Of a DNA stretch of 64,000 bases, positions 1 through 23,276 are shown one piece after another. A program made the translations under genes and the position numbers. Source of the DNA: Corbicula japonica. Lineage: Eukaryota; Mollusca; Bivalvia; Venerida; Cyrenidae. The notes under the pieces are model-generated. The model was not told where the DNA came from. It saw only the letters and a list, made by a program, of their open reading frames with translations, and made no database searches. The stretch covers positions 2,418,001-2,482,000 of the forward strand of contig JAZAYU010000037.1 in assembly GCA_038501625.1 (NCBI GenBank). The letters are read 5' to 3'. Each line of letters starts with the position of its first letter. Within the stretch, counting starts at the first letter, position 1.

Positions 1-48
1 CAATTTTTGATGTAGTTATAAGACTAGAAATGTGTCCAAAGGACACGG

Positions 49-1532
49 ATGCCCCCGCTATGGGTTTTTCATAAAGCTCCCAGCAGTAGTGTAGGACAAG
101 TTGTGTTCACGAGATATATTCCTATTACAAGAAAATTCTATTTTTAGTAACAGTGACCTTGACCTTGGATCTACAGGCATGGGTTTTGTGCGGACACACC
201 ACCCTGTCATGGTGAACATGTGTGCCAAGTTATTTTGAAATCCCTCCATTCATAACAAAGTTACAGCCTGGAGAAGAAAATTCTATTTTTAGTAACATTG
301 ACCTTGACCTTGGACCTACAGGCTTGGGAATGTATGTGACACACAGTCTTAATATGGTGATCAATTAAACCAAGTTATTTAAAAATCCAATAACAAATAA
401 CAAAGTTACAGAGCCGACACAATTTTGCAAGAAATTTCTATTTTTAGTAACAGTGACCTTGACCTTGGACCTACAGGCATGGGTGTTGTATGCGACACAC
501 CACCTTGTCTTGGTGAACAATTGTGCCAAGTTATTTTGAAATCTCTCCATTCATAACAAAGTTAAGGGCCAAGTGTATATTTTGCTTAACACAAAATGTA
601 AGTGAAGAAGGGGCATAATTTGAAAAAATATTGGAAGCAGGGTTATGGGTCTTGTTGGTTATGATGTAGATTTTGATGGTGAACATATATTTCAAGTTTC
701 AAGGCAATATCTCAAGTAGTTTTAAAGTTATGGGCAAAATGCATATTTTGCTTAACACAAAATATAAGAATAAAACTAATGTAAATGAAATTATCAAAGG
801 GCCATAACTTTTGAACAGAACATGTAAGAGCAAAACCCCACCTTTATGCACAACAACATATCAGGCCAAGCATTGTGGTAAAGTTTCATTAAATTCCCAC
901 CAGTAGTGTAGGAGGAGTTGCGTTCACAAGATATATTCCTATTAAAACTAATCTAAATGGAAGTATCAAAGGGCCATAACTTCTGAACGGAATATGTAAG
1001 AGCAAAACCCCACCTTCATGCACAACTACATATCAAGCCAAGCATTGTGGTAAAGTTTCATTAAATTCCCACCAGTAGTGTAGGAGGAGTTGCGTTCACG
1101 AGATATATTCCTATTAAAACTAATGTAAATGGAAGTATCAAAGGGCCATAAGTTCTGAACGGAACATGTAAGAGCGAAACCCCACCTTCATGCACAACTA
1201 CATATCAAGCCAAGCATTGTGGTAAAGTTTCATTAAATTCCCACCAGTAGTTTAGGAGAAGTTGCGTTCAAAAGATATATTCCTATTAAAACTAATGTAA
1301 ATGGAAGTATCAAAGGGCCATAACTTCTGAACGGAACATGTAAGAGCGAAACCCCACCTTCATGCACAACTACATATCAAGCCAAGCATTGTGGTAAAGT
1401 TTCATTAAATTCCCACCAGTAGTTTAGGAGGAGTTGCGTTCACGAGAATATCGGACGGACGGACGGACGGACGGAAGGACGGACGGACAGGAGCAACTCT
1501 TAATGCCCGTCGCCATTTCATGGCGGGGGCAT
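49..1532. mobile_element. Non-autonomous element with tandem core and (GACG)n tract
   Basis: The ends carry the inverted motif ATGCCCCCGC (from 49) and GCGGGGGCAT (to 1532). The left part holds three diverged copies of a module with the string GTGACCTTGACCTTGGA. Positions 770-1445 hold about four copies of a unit of roughly 170 bp containing AAGGGCCATAACTTCTGAAC and TTCCCACCAGTAGTGTAGGA. A (GACG)n tract at 1452-1490 and a short hairpin close the right end. There is no coding capacity. The layout resembles molluscan Helitron/Helentron-like 'pearl' elements, which is an inference from structure only. Confidence 0.6.
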
Positions 1533-1786
1533 AAAAATCTGTGGTTTTTCTTGGGCCGCTGCTAGTAGATGTAGGCGGATTCTCGTAATATGAATCGCCT
1601 TGCATATGAGTGTATCTGACTATATGCGTTATTTTTATGTTTAAAGATTATTATTATGTATGAGCTTGCAAGCTTCCATGTGAAATGAAACTCCAATTTA
1701 ATCAAACACAAGTACTAAAACTACTCCGCTATTCTCTTGTACTTTTTCGCGGTAGCTTGATTTTTTTCAACACCATCATTTACTTA

Positions 1787-2691
1787 ACTAGATGGGTGTT
1801 CAGTTGAACACTTGTGTCGCCCTCTGGGTCTGTCGGAATAAAAATGCAAGTACAAAAAGGGGCATTACTCCAACGAATGTGACCTTGACCTTAAGAATAT
1901 AGTATCTTCATGAGTGTATTGTCATAGGGAATATAATTTGAAAGTTTGATGAAGAAATATTAATAAATGGCAAAGTTATAGGCAATGTTAAGTTTTCATA
2001 TAAAGGGGAATAACTCCATCAAGTGTGACCTTGACCTAAAGAATGTGGTATTATCAGGAGCGTGTTGTTAAAAGGAATATAATTTGAAAGTTTGATGAAG
2101 AAATATTAAGAAATGGCAAAGTTATAGCCAATGTTAAGTTTTCCTAAAAAGGGAAATAACTCCATAAAATATGACCTTGACCTAAAGAATGTGGTATCAT
2201 CACGAGCGTGTTGTCATAAGGAATATAATTTGAAAATTTCATGAAGAAATATTAAGAATTGGCAAAGTTATTGCCAACGTTAAGTTTTCGTGTCTAAAAA
2301 TAAAAGTACAAAAAGGGGCATAACTCCATCAAATGTGACCTTGACCTTGAGAATTTGGTAGCATCTCGAGCGTGTTGTCATAAGCAATATAATTTGAAAG
2401 TTTGATGAAGAAATATTAAGAATTGGCAAAGTTATGCCAACGTTAAGTTTTTGTGTCTAAATATAAGTACAAAAAGGGGCATAACTCCATCAAATGTGAC
2501 CTTCACCTTGAGAATTTGGTGTCATCTCGAGCGTGTTATCATAAGCAATATGATTTGAAAGTTTGATGAAGAAATATTAAGAAATGGCAAAGTTATAGCC
2601 AACGTTAAGTTTTCGTGACGGACGGACCGACGGACTGACGGACAAAGCGGTCCCTATGTATCGCCATTTCTTCGAAAGGGCGACACAAAAA
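1787..2691. mobile_element. Non-autonomous element, TTGTGTCGCCC ends, tandem core
   Basis: The left end contains TTGTGTCGCCC near 1812 and the right end its inverse GGGCGACACAA at 2678-2688. The interior is about five degenerate copies of a unit of roughly 145-165 bp with TGTGACCTTGACCT and AAGAAATATTAAGAAATGGC. It ends in a GACG-rich tract near 2617-2645. A second copy with the same ends brackets 43.81-46.70 kb. No ORF of note. Confidence 0.6.
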
Positions 2692-3533
2692 GTTAAATGG
2701 TTTGGTCCAAATTTTCACACTTTTTTTTGTGTGATACCCCGGTAGGCTGATCGAAGACTTAAACGATCGCGATATAGCGAAGCTGTACTGCATTTTAAAC
2801 TTTAAAATATTAAATGAGCAAAATTTTATTTTATGTGGTCGATAAAATAATACGGTTATTCGGATAGTATCCGGATACCGTATAAGGTTATCCGAACAGT
2901 GATTTAGGTATCCGTTCCCATCCCTATTTAAATCTGTGACAACCCTGGGGCCTGACACTCATAGTATTTTTAAAGCTCATTCAGAGTTAAATCAACTTAG
3001 CAAAAACACAAATTTGACATTTAAGATCTAAATCAGCAGTTGTATCATGTATCACGTGACCTCTCTATGCTGAGTTGGGCAATTAGAAATGCAATGTCAA
3101 TGAAAAAGTAGCTCTGACATTTTGTTTTGTCATATAAGACAACAAATCCAATTATGAGACTACTTCTTGTTTTCAAATATTCCATATGGCATGAACTAAA
3201 AATACCAATATTTCCTTTACAAATCCAGGTTGATTTCCTGTTGAAAACTGTGACTGTAACTGAATTATGATTGCCCATAGTTGCTCTAACATTGTGTCAG
3301 GAATTTCTCTCGTATTGTGTCAGGGTTTTTCCTAAATAGACATTTACTGGTAAATTTTAAATAATGTGTTCTTATCAGATAGCATTATCATTGTCATTAT
3401 TGTATTGGTGGTAGTTTACCCAATTGGAACAAATCAGGATAATCCATAAACCAATTTGAGTCTGCACCATCTTGGGTCACTTGGTTAAAATCACTATTTT
3501 TCTAGGAATATAGATATGAACAGCTATAGTTAC
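2692..3533. other. CIT intron, no recognised gene
   Basis: This is intronic sequence downstream of the last visible CIT exon. It contains a small degenerate inverted repeat around ATCCGGATACCG near 2856-2925, probably a short decayed element. Short ORFs here show no recognisable domain or splice-supported exon. Confidence 0.4.
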
Positions 3534-14690
<11,157 letters not shown>

Positions 14691-14699
14691 TGTCAACAA

Positions 14700-17418
14700 T
14701 CTTAAAAGTAAATAAAGATATTTAAAGATGATTGTACTGCCTAATAGTAATACGCGAGCTCTAGCGAGCGATCCCCCAAAGGGGGCTCGCGAGCGGGCGA
14801 GCGTTTACGGTAACATGCGTATGTATCCGAAACTCCAAACCTTCTTGAACTGTAAACAGAACTACAGGAAGTTGGGTGACTTGACACCGGTAAATTAGTC
14901 TGGACTACCTGACTTAACATTACTGTTAGCAGTACGATGGGAACCAGGCGGCGGTAAATTAGAGTTATGCACCCCTTGGTTTCAAATTTTTATTAAACAA
15001 TTTATTTGATTCTTATTTTTGATAAGAAGAATAGTCAACATTTTGCATTTGTAACACAAAATATACAATCATTTTTATAGTTTGTTTTTTTTTTCAATAA
15101 AAATATACATATGACGTAATGTCGAAGATCAATGGCGCGTGCAACTTTCAAATCAGACCGAGGCTGTCAAAACACCATCAACCTATACATCAGTGCCAGT
15201 AAACTTAACGTTTCAGGCTTCCTGACAGATCTTTTTGAATGCTTTGAGGTAGATTTCATTATGTTTGTACATGTGTTTGTCAAATATATGAGAAACGTCG
15301 ACCCATTGTTTCTCACTTTCCTATCTGCAGTGCATAAGCATTTTGTTTACATGAATAGGCGATTCGCCCCATAACGATTCGCCCCATGCTGAAGTCATTA
15401 TCACAAAAGTTTGATTTATTCGATAAAATAAGTGTAATTAATTCTAATTTTCCTGGTCACTGACGAACAAAAATATGCATTTTGACATTTTAATAACAAT
15501 CAATAAGATTGAGTTTACTTTCATTTTCCTCAGACTGAGGTGGCCAAAAAAGGCAAAATACAAAATGGAAGTGTTGGCAAAAACTACTGAACAAAAGATT
15601 TTTGCACATAAAAAATAAGAAATTAGCTGTTCATATCAAGCTTAAAATCGCAAAAGTTAAATTTCCTATGGCATGCTACCATTGTTTACAGTTACTGTAT
15701 TGATCTCCAGCGCGTGGCGTCATCGCGATTGAAACAGAGCGGGGAAGTCAACCTGATTTTAATTTCTTAATCACTCTTGCAAAGCGCAGTACAATCTATT
15801 ATATTGTAAGAAAATTACAGACATATTTTTATACCCTCATTGTACAGTGGATTTACAAACACGAGGAATCACAAGTTATATTGTGGTGCTTCTAAAATCA
15901 TCATTAGTGTTATGTTTTTTAATAATTACAGTCAAACCTGTCTTAAGCAGCCACCCAAGGGAGGGACAAAAAGTGGCTGTTTAAGACAGATGGCTGCTTA
16001 AGGCAGGTGAAAATTAGAACGTGTCAGTTTAGGACATCTTTGAACTGGCTGTTTAAGACAGGTGGTTGCTATTCGCAGGTGGCTGCTTAAGACAGGTTTG
16101 ACTATACCTTTTTCATATGCCACAAACATTTACTGCATTATGTGCAAAGGTATTGTGCGTCCTATAGATAACTATAGTTTATCTTGTATCTGTGTGCATC
16201 CATTATATTGTCTATTGTGCATTTTGTTTGTAACATAATGATATGCCTATTTTGATGCAGTAATGCCTGAAATGGGAACCTTAATGCAAATATTTTTTTA
16301 TAATACTATTTTTTTATGTTTCCAGTGTATCAGTATAATTAGATTATTATCAAGTGTTATTCTGTGTTAGCAATGGTGCTATTACCAGCATTTCGATATT
16401 AGCTTTAGGCTTGTACATAAAAGAAGAACCAAAACAAAATAGGCAACTGCACCATCGTCGGGTCCCAAGCCCCGAGTGTGAAAGCAGGAAGGATTATTTT
16501 GTTTACATATTAATATTAATGTGGCAGTTTTGGGTTGGAAAGAATAGCCTTGACCAGGACTTGAACCTTAGTTTTTCATAGTGATGCTCTGTCAGCTTCC
16601 AAGGCTGCCTGAAGGAAATCTACAACTGTTACAGTTTAATTTTTGAAGTGTTATAATCAGAGTAAAGACAGTAAATGCATTGGCAATTTGCTTGTTGCTA
16701 AAGTGTAACAACCCAAATAAAAGCTTTTTTGTTACACTTTGGTTTATTAAATTGTAGTTCAAGATGTTTAAAGTCATTCAGAAGCAGCAAGCTAAAAGTT
16801 TTCTTGAATAAAAGAGTTTTGCACTAGAGCTTGCATTGAGGCAGTGCCTTAATTCATATTAAAGCCAAAAGAGAAGTTTTTCACAACTGTAAGGTTTTAG
16901 AAAGCTGTTAACTTATGAAACATCTCCCTGGATAATTTGCAAAAACATCTCCGTGATGACAACCTTGGCCCATCATCGGATTCTGGTCAGTGGAATATAG
17001 CATAAAATAATAAACTTTCTGTATTGTTTGAATGCTAACTAGGTTGTGGGCGAAGAGAGGTTAAAGAATCGCCCTTGTTGCACACAGTTCTAGTTGATCT
17101 GGATCCTAGGCTACTCAGTACTCAGAGGCTGGTAACTGGCCAAAACCTAAGTGCTTGCGAGTATAGATTTTACTGGATTAACGCATGACAGGGACTAAAC
17201 TAAAATAGATCTCATTATTGAGGCTTGTCGATCTTTCTAGTGTTTATGTTCAGGCATAATTAAATCTGCAATTTGTTTATTTTCACCCAAACTTTTGAAT
17301 AAACCGCTATTTCCTGTTTTGGCGGTCTCGTCGTAAAACGTCCAAGTCGTGAAGATTACAAATGTAGTAGTGGGGTAAAACTTTTTTCATTCCATGAGAT
17401 AATATTGTGGAAAGAGAA
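14700..17418. promoter_or_regulatory. Divergent intergenic region between CIT and BOLA2
   Basis: This 2.7-kb spacer separates the minus-strand CIT start codon from the plus-strand BOLA2 start codon, so both promoters should lie here, possibly with non-coding first exons. A GC-rich imperfect palindrome at about 14753-14815 (GAGCGATCCCCC and GGGGGCTCGCGAGC) stands out from the AT-rich background. No convincing TATA box or coding exon was seen. An inverted-repeat element is inserted at 15930-16103. Confidence 0.4.
15930..16103. mobile_element. Short inverted-repeat element (MITE), AGTCAAACCTGTC ends
   Basis: The left end AGTCAAACCTGTCTTAAGC is matched by an inverted right end GCTTAAGACAGGTTTGACT. 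Internal copies of TGGCTGTTTAAGACAG also repeat. The flanks could represent a TA target duplication, which would fit Tc1/mariner-type MITEs, but this is ambiguous. Non-coding. Confidence 0.6.
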
Positions 17419-20400
17419 ATGCCGATAACGGTTGAACAGCTAAAAGAGAAGTTACAGAAAGACATTGGAGCGACACATATGGTATAACTATCTCTGTTTC
17501 TAAAGAAATTCGATCAGCCCCAATTTGTAGTTCACAGGCTCCATACCATTGTTGATAGATCCTCTAATGCATATTAATCAGGTCTAGGAAACGGCTGTTT
17601 TTACGGACTGTCTGTAAATTTACAGAATGTCAGTTTATTTATAGATAAATGTGTCTGTAAATTTATGGACAAGGGAGGTTACAAAAGTTGTCAAAAGTTT
17701 AAATCTTGGTTGTACACCACATTGGGATAAAAATGAATGAAAATCTACAAATAAATTAGTATTAAATATTGTGAATCAACATAACTTTTTTTAAAAGATC
17801 ATTTTTATGTTCAGATGATTGTGTGAAATGTTGTTAGGTCATTGATGACCATGTTGGAGAAGAAATAGCAATGTATACAAACTTCTGTTCTTTTTGTTTA
17901 TGCCCTATGTCATGCTCTTTGCTATCAGAATTAACAAAAATGCTTTAGGTTTGTGAATTTCTAAAATGTGTTAACTTTTGTATCAACCCTTGTCCATAAA
18001 TTTACGGACACATTTATCTATAAATAAACTGAAAGTCTGTAAATTTACAGACAGTCCGTAAAAACAGCCGTTTCCAAGACCTGTTAATAGCTCTTTGTCT
18101 GTAAGGAAGAAAACTAACAAGTCGCAGTCAAATAGAAGAGTTCAAGGTTTAACATTAACCCTGCCTCTAAAGGATTGAATTTATGGGTATCAAAACTTTT
18201 CGCCCCTGACTTTTCAACCCCAAGACATTGAAGATTTCGACCTCAAAGGACTTTTCAACCTTAACCCAACTAATTGGGCGCAACAAGGGCTTTTCTATCT
18301 ATATGATGTCGGCCTGTCGCACACAACCGAGTTAGCATTCACATCAATGCGTAAAATTTTCCTTCTATGTCTTTATGCCAGCGATATGAATCCATGTCGC
18401 AACTTCTGACGACTTCAAATAGTTTTTTAACCTTATCTTTAGAAAAAGTTAGATACCTGGAAAAGCATATTCCAACTAGAATAAATATTTGTGATGCTTT
18501 TAAAGAAACTTATTTGTTTACTATGAAAAGAATTTATAAACCTCCACACATGTCAACAGTTTTTACGTTACACCGCTAAAAGTCTACTAGCCCAACTAAT
18601 TGTGCGCAATAGAAGAGCTTTTCTATATATATGATTGTCGCTCTTCGCGCACAACCCAGTTACTATTCAAATCAATGCGGAAAATTTTCCTTCTATGTTT
18701 ATATGCTAGCGATCAGAATTTGAATCGCAACTTTGGCGACTTTGACGGCGCCATAAAGCATCTTAAACCATATGTATCGTTAAAAAATTTACATACCTGA
18801 AAAGCAACATTCAAGTAGAATCATTATATGTAATCCTTCATAAATAACGGTTTCGTTTTTTATGCAAAACTCATTTAAACCTACACCCAGGTCAACAGAT
18901 TTCGATTACATCGCTTAAAGTTTACCTGACTCACGTTTATCAATAAACTTCACCTTACCAGCTTGAAATAGGTACTGCGGAAATTCTTGCTACGGTAAAT
19001 ACAAAGCAACTTATAAAATAAAGGTTTGATGAATAAAAGAAAGTAATCTGCAAATAATTAACAAGGTAATATACACAACATTATTAAAGGTGCGATTGAA
19101 ACTTAATATAGCGGGGCGGGTATCTAAATAGATGAAAAAATAACTTTGACAACCATCGAACATGACAAATAAGAAAATAAGAGTACGTTATGAGTTTTTC
19201 GAAGCGTACAGCCTCCCGCATTGTAAAAATATGTTTGAATAAAAAGAAACGTTTTCATTGGTTATCTGGATTTCGTATCAACATGTAAACTGCATATAAC
19301 GTGGTAGGTTTAACAAGTTATTTTGTGGAATATTCGTCATTTTATTGTTACTTTCATCATAATTTATTGTTATAACCACACTTGAACATACCAGTGTTAG
19401 AATTTTCATGTGGGAGTGAAAAATAACAGAATTTAAATCGGGTCGATTTCCACCACAGTTTTGATCGTAACTGCTTGAGACGTAAAGAACAGGCAACGAA
19501 AATTTCCGTATGATAATGGGTCTTTTCTTGCAGTCGAATTATTGAGACTAAAAGTCTACCTGACTGTAGATTATCATTTTTGGACGCTTTCATTGGTTAT
19601 CACATTAAAATCAGCATGTAAATGGCATAAACATTAATAAGTTTAAAAAGGTTTATTTGCGGAATATTTTATATTTTATACTTTACAAAATATTTATGTT
19701 TTATAACAACAAATGAACATAGCAGTGCTGAAATTTTCAAGTGGCAGTAAAAAAAATGGGAATTTAAAGCAGAGGGGTTTCCACCACAGTTTTGATCCTA
19801 ACTGCTTGAGACGTAAAGGACAGACATCTATAAAAAGTCAGTTTGTAAAATTGGTCTTTACTTGGAGTCGAACTATTGACACTCCTTTTAACCCCAGATT
19901 GGAAAAATATTGAGATTTTTCAACCCCAATAATATATATAGGAGTAAAGGGTTAAATGAGGAATGTGGTAAGATGTATAATAGAACATCAACACTTGTAC
20001 TGTATTTTCAGGAGATAGTGGACACCTCAGATGGATGTGGTGCCAAGTTCCAAGCTCTAATAGTGTCACCACAGTTTGAAGGCAAACCTTTGCTGCAGAG
20101 ACACAGGTAGTCACAGACTGTAACCTGGGCCCAAGATCATAAAACTAAAACAGAGACCAGTCTCAAATCTCAAGCATCTGATTTGCTGAAATGCTTTCAT
20201 TCGCCATTTCAGCCAGTCAGATACTTGAGATTTGAGACTCGTCTTCAAACTCGGGTTTAAAATCTGAACTCGGGTTTATGATCAGTTGACTGGGTATAGC
20301 CTGTTGTCAGAGACTTTTAAATCATATTAACTGATTTCATTAACCACACTTTTTAAGTGTCTAGGAAATAACCATGAAAGACCTGAAACATCAAAGCAAC

Positions 20401-22726
20401 TGCTTGCATAGTTATGGCCCTTTGAAATACTGTATAATATGATATAGGACCGTAAGTGTCGGGGATTTGTGTTCTAAATAGAGTAACACTTAATGGGAAG
20501 ATTAAGAAATTTGAAGAGATGTGCATTTTATTTCCATGTTCTTGTTTAATTTTCAAAGAGTTATTGCCCTTTTAAATTTCCTGTGGTATGATAAGACCAT
20601 AGAATAAACTTGAGCCGGAGATAAATCTTGAAGTACTCAAAATATTTTTGTGAAATTTGGTATACATTTAAATGGCAATGTGAGAATTATTCACAGCCTT
20701 TCATTTTCACCAGAAGTCAAAAGTCAGGTGACTAACTAAAAATAGAAAAAACTTGATCCTTCAATAACTTAAGAAGTACTAAAGATCTCTTCACAAAACT
20801 TGGTATACATTTAAACAGCAATAGAAAAATAGAAAAAAAAACGCTTTTACAATAAATCGAAAAGTACACAATATATCATGATGTAACATCATAATATTAC
20901 AGATTTAAGTGATTACAGGATTAACATTATATTTTTACCAGAGTTATTGACTTGAATATAGAGGCAAATTATTGATAGGGGTTTTCACTGGTAGATACTA
21001 GTATTGCCTGCAATATTCTAATAGCCTTGTTCCTGCAGTTAAGGAACTTTGGTCATGCTCTTACAGCATATTTTATTGCACCATTCCTATCTGAATTATT
21101 TATCAGCATCAGCAAACCTTTATATAAGAACAGGGCTCTCACTAGACATGCAAATCAGTGAGAAGTTTTGTCATAATTTTACTGAATTTTGGAGAAGTTT
21201 GCAGTCAACAGCATTCTTTCCCTTATTAGTCTGTACAAAATGACTTCTCCCATAGCTAAAAGAAATGAGAAGTCTGGTCACTTTTGAGAGACCAATTCTA
21301 CAAGTCTCCCTATAGTGAGAGCTCTGTAAGCAGCAGAACTTAATTACAGGGATAAAATAAGCAAAGAAACAAGTAACAATGTGTGTTTACTGGGTTATGA
21401 CCCTTCTATTTAACTGCATGAGATAATGTATTATATTGTAGCGCCATTCCTGTGTCCCTGCAATACCACTGGGAGCCAATTTCTTGTTGCCATCTTCCAA
21501 AATCTCTAGAAGTATTTTGTGTCACAAACAGTTACTCATAACAGCATTAACTCCTGATTAAAATTCTGTTCCAGCAGAAAATTGTGTTTTAGACTTCGAT
21601 AGGTTGATAATTTGAGCTTGAGTTATAGAACTTTGATGTACCTTCACTTTTAGTAACATACATCATGTAAATTACCAAGTAACAAAATCCAAGCAAGCAG
21701 GCAATACATGTGTAATGTGGAACACCTGATTCCAGTTTGAGTTTTCTAAATCCAATACAGTATATTTACATTCCTATTGATTTCTTTGTTTAAAAAAATT
21801 CGGTTCATTTTGCATGAACCGCATGACCCGTAATGACGTCAGTAACGTAATGGCTGTTACTATTGAAAACTCCCACGTATTACTCCCCCTTTTCACTTAA
21901 TACTAATTTTTGAAAGCATTCGACTTAAGTTTATTTAAAGAAAAAAATGAATAAAATGCTTTATGGATTTGCCGGCTCTCGCGTGCATGTCCAATCTGCA
22001 TGAACTGCACCAAATAAGAATCATTCCTTAAATAAATGAATTTCCTGATTGTCCATGGAAGTGTTTCTTGAAATATTTCATTTATTTTCTGAGAATTTTA
22101 GTTATTTACAAGTGTTTAAAACTGGACATTTTTCATTTGTATTAAATATGTTTGTACTGCTGGTTCCACTAAAATGTATGATGTACTGATTGTTTATGTT
22201 TTCAGAATGGTGAACAGTTCGTTGGAAGCTATGATGTACTGATTGTTTATGTTTTCAGAATGGTGAGCAGTTCGTTAGAAGCTATGATGTACTGATTGTT
22301 TATGTTTTCAGAATGGTGAACAGTTCGTTGGAAGCTATGATGTACTGATTGTTTATGTTTTCAGAATGGTGAACAGTTCGTTGGAAGCTATGATGTACTG
22401 ATTGTTTATGTTTTCAGAGTGGTGAACAGTTCGTTGGAAGCTATGATGTACTGATTGTTTATGTTTTCAGAATGGTGAACAGTTCGTTGGAAGCTATGAT
22501 GTACTGATTGTTTATGTTTTCAGAATGGTGAACAGTTCGTTGGAAGCTATGATGTACTGATTGTTTATGTTTTCAGAATGGTGAACAGTTCCTTGGAAGC
22601 TATGATGTACTGATTGTTTATGTTTTCAGAATGGTGAACAGTTCGTTGGAAGCTGAAATGAAAGAGATTCATGCCTTCCAGATGAAAACTTTAACTCCAG
22701 AACAATATGACAAACAGAATTCCTGA
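17419..22726 (+). CDS. BOLA2: BolA-like protein 2
   Basis: A small cytosolic BolA-fold protein. In other eukaryotes it partners monothiol glutaredoxin-3 to bind and deliver [2Fe-2S] clusters. Exons: 17419-17481, 20012-20106 and 22630-22726, giving 84 residues, close to the human protein (86). The start is the ATG at 17419 ([15 protein letters not shown]). Exon 2 ends with [11 protein letters not shown], the family's signature loop. Exon 3 supplies EIHAF with the invariant histidine and the KTLTPEQY tail. A cysteine in exon 2 (DGCGAKF) is in the region of the cluster-ligand loop. Splice phases are 0 and 2. The 3' splice site of exon 3 is the last of nine near-identical copies (see the repeat at 22177-22653). 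Introns contain an inverted-repeat element and two tandem duplications. Confidence 0.93.
17579..18083. mobile_element. 505-bp foldback/MITE in BOLA2 intron 1, TTAAT duplication
   Basis: Terminal inverted repeats of about 95 bp start CAGGTCTAGGAAACGGCTG on the left and end with CAGCCGTTTCCAAGACCTG on the right. Both arms contain CTGTAAATTTACAGA. The flanks are TTAAT at 17574-17578 and 18084-18088, a likely target duplication. The interior has no ORF. Confidence 0.75.
18266..18900. repeat. Diverged tandem duplication (about 330 bp) in BOLA2 intron
   Basis: Two head-to-tail copies (about 18266-18589 and 18590-18900) both begin CCCAACTAATTG and share TTTTCCTTCTATGT and the CTTTTCTAT block with many substitutions between them. 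Neither has a long ORF. Function is unknown. Confidence 0.55.
19251..19878. repeat. Second diverged tandem duplication in BOLA2 intron
   Basis: The copies at about 19251-19575 and 19585-19878 share TTTCCACCACAGTTTTGATC, TAACTGCTTGAGACGTAAAG and a TTTTCATTGGTTATC start, in the same order and orientation, with moderate divergence. No coding sequence is supported. Confidence 0.6.
22177..22653 (+). repeat. Nine-copy 53-bp array of the BOLA2 exon-3 splice acceptor
   Basis: Unit starts fall at 22177, 22230, 22283, 22336, 22389, 22442, 22495, 22548 and 22601, exactly 53 bp apart. Each unit has a CTGAT branch-point-like motif, a T-rich tract, TTTTCAG and the first 24 exon bases (AATGGTGAACAGTTCG...). 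Copies differ by only a few substitutions (unit 2: GAGCAG and TTAGAAG; unit 5: AGTGGTG; unit 8: TTCCTTGG). Only unit 9 runs on into the rest of exon 3. In units 1-8 the reading frame meets TGA after GCT ATG ATG TAC. Confidence 0.95.
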
Positions 22727-22975
22727 CCACACAACCTTAGTTCAACTGAGACTCGAGAGACATAGCTTGTTTGGCCCAAAATGATATTGAAAACTAAATA
22801 TAAAATATGTGTCGTTAAGCCTTTTCACAGAAACTGCATGCAAACAAAGATTGTATTGATGCACACAGAGTTGTCTTCATACACAAGAGACAAGTGCTGA
22901 AAGCAGGACATTTTTGTCTGTAACAGAGGCAGATCACAGAGTCCAACATCACTGGCTGTACAAAGCAGTTTCCAG

Positions 22976-22981
22976 AATAAA
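22976..22981 (+). other. Candidate BOLA2 polyadenylation signal
   Basis: AATAAA lies 250 bp after the BOLA2 stop codon and is the first canonical hexamer on the plus strand downstream of it. The implied transcript end is near 23.0 kb. Confidence 0.55.
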
Positions 22982-23276
22982 CTTTTCACACAATAATGTA
23001 TAAAAGAATCAAACTTAAAAGACAGCTGTTTATGGCATGGTTCAAAAGGCTAGCTGCTTTCTAATCCCTTTACTCCATATATACATGTTTTAACTTGTGT
23101 GACCAGTGTGGATCCAGATCAACTAGCACATTTGTGCAGTCTGATCTGGATCTGCACTGGTCGCACCTTGCTCCAAAATATCATAGTGAATCTAAAAGCG
23201 AACAGTGTAGATCCTGTTCAGATGGCATGGATGTGCTGGCTAATCTGGATCTACACTTTTTGCCCATGTCATAAAG

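Noticed and set aside
1405..1605. Minus-strand ORF with PSFRPSVRPSD repeats
   Set aside because: It is derived from the GACG tract at the end of a non-coding element. The same artefact appears at other GACG tracts.
22177..22653. The acceptor array as an array of nine coding mini-exons
   Set aside because: Each unit reads into TGA before the next acceptor, and 53 bp does not keep frame. Only the ninth copy continues to the conserved C-terminus.
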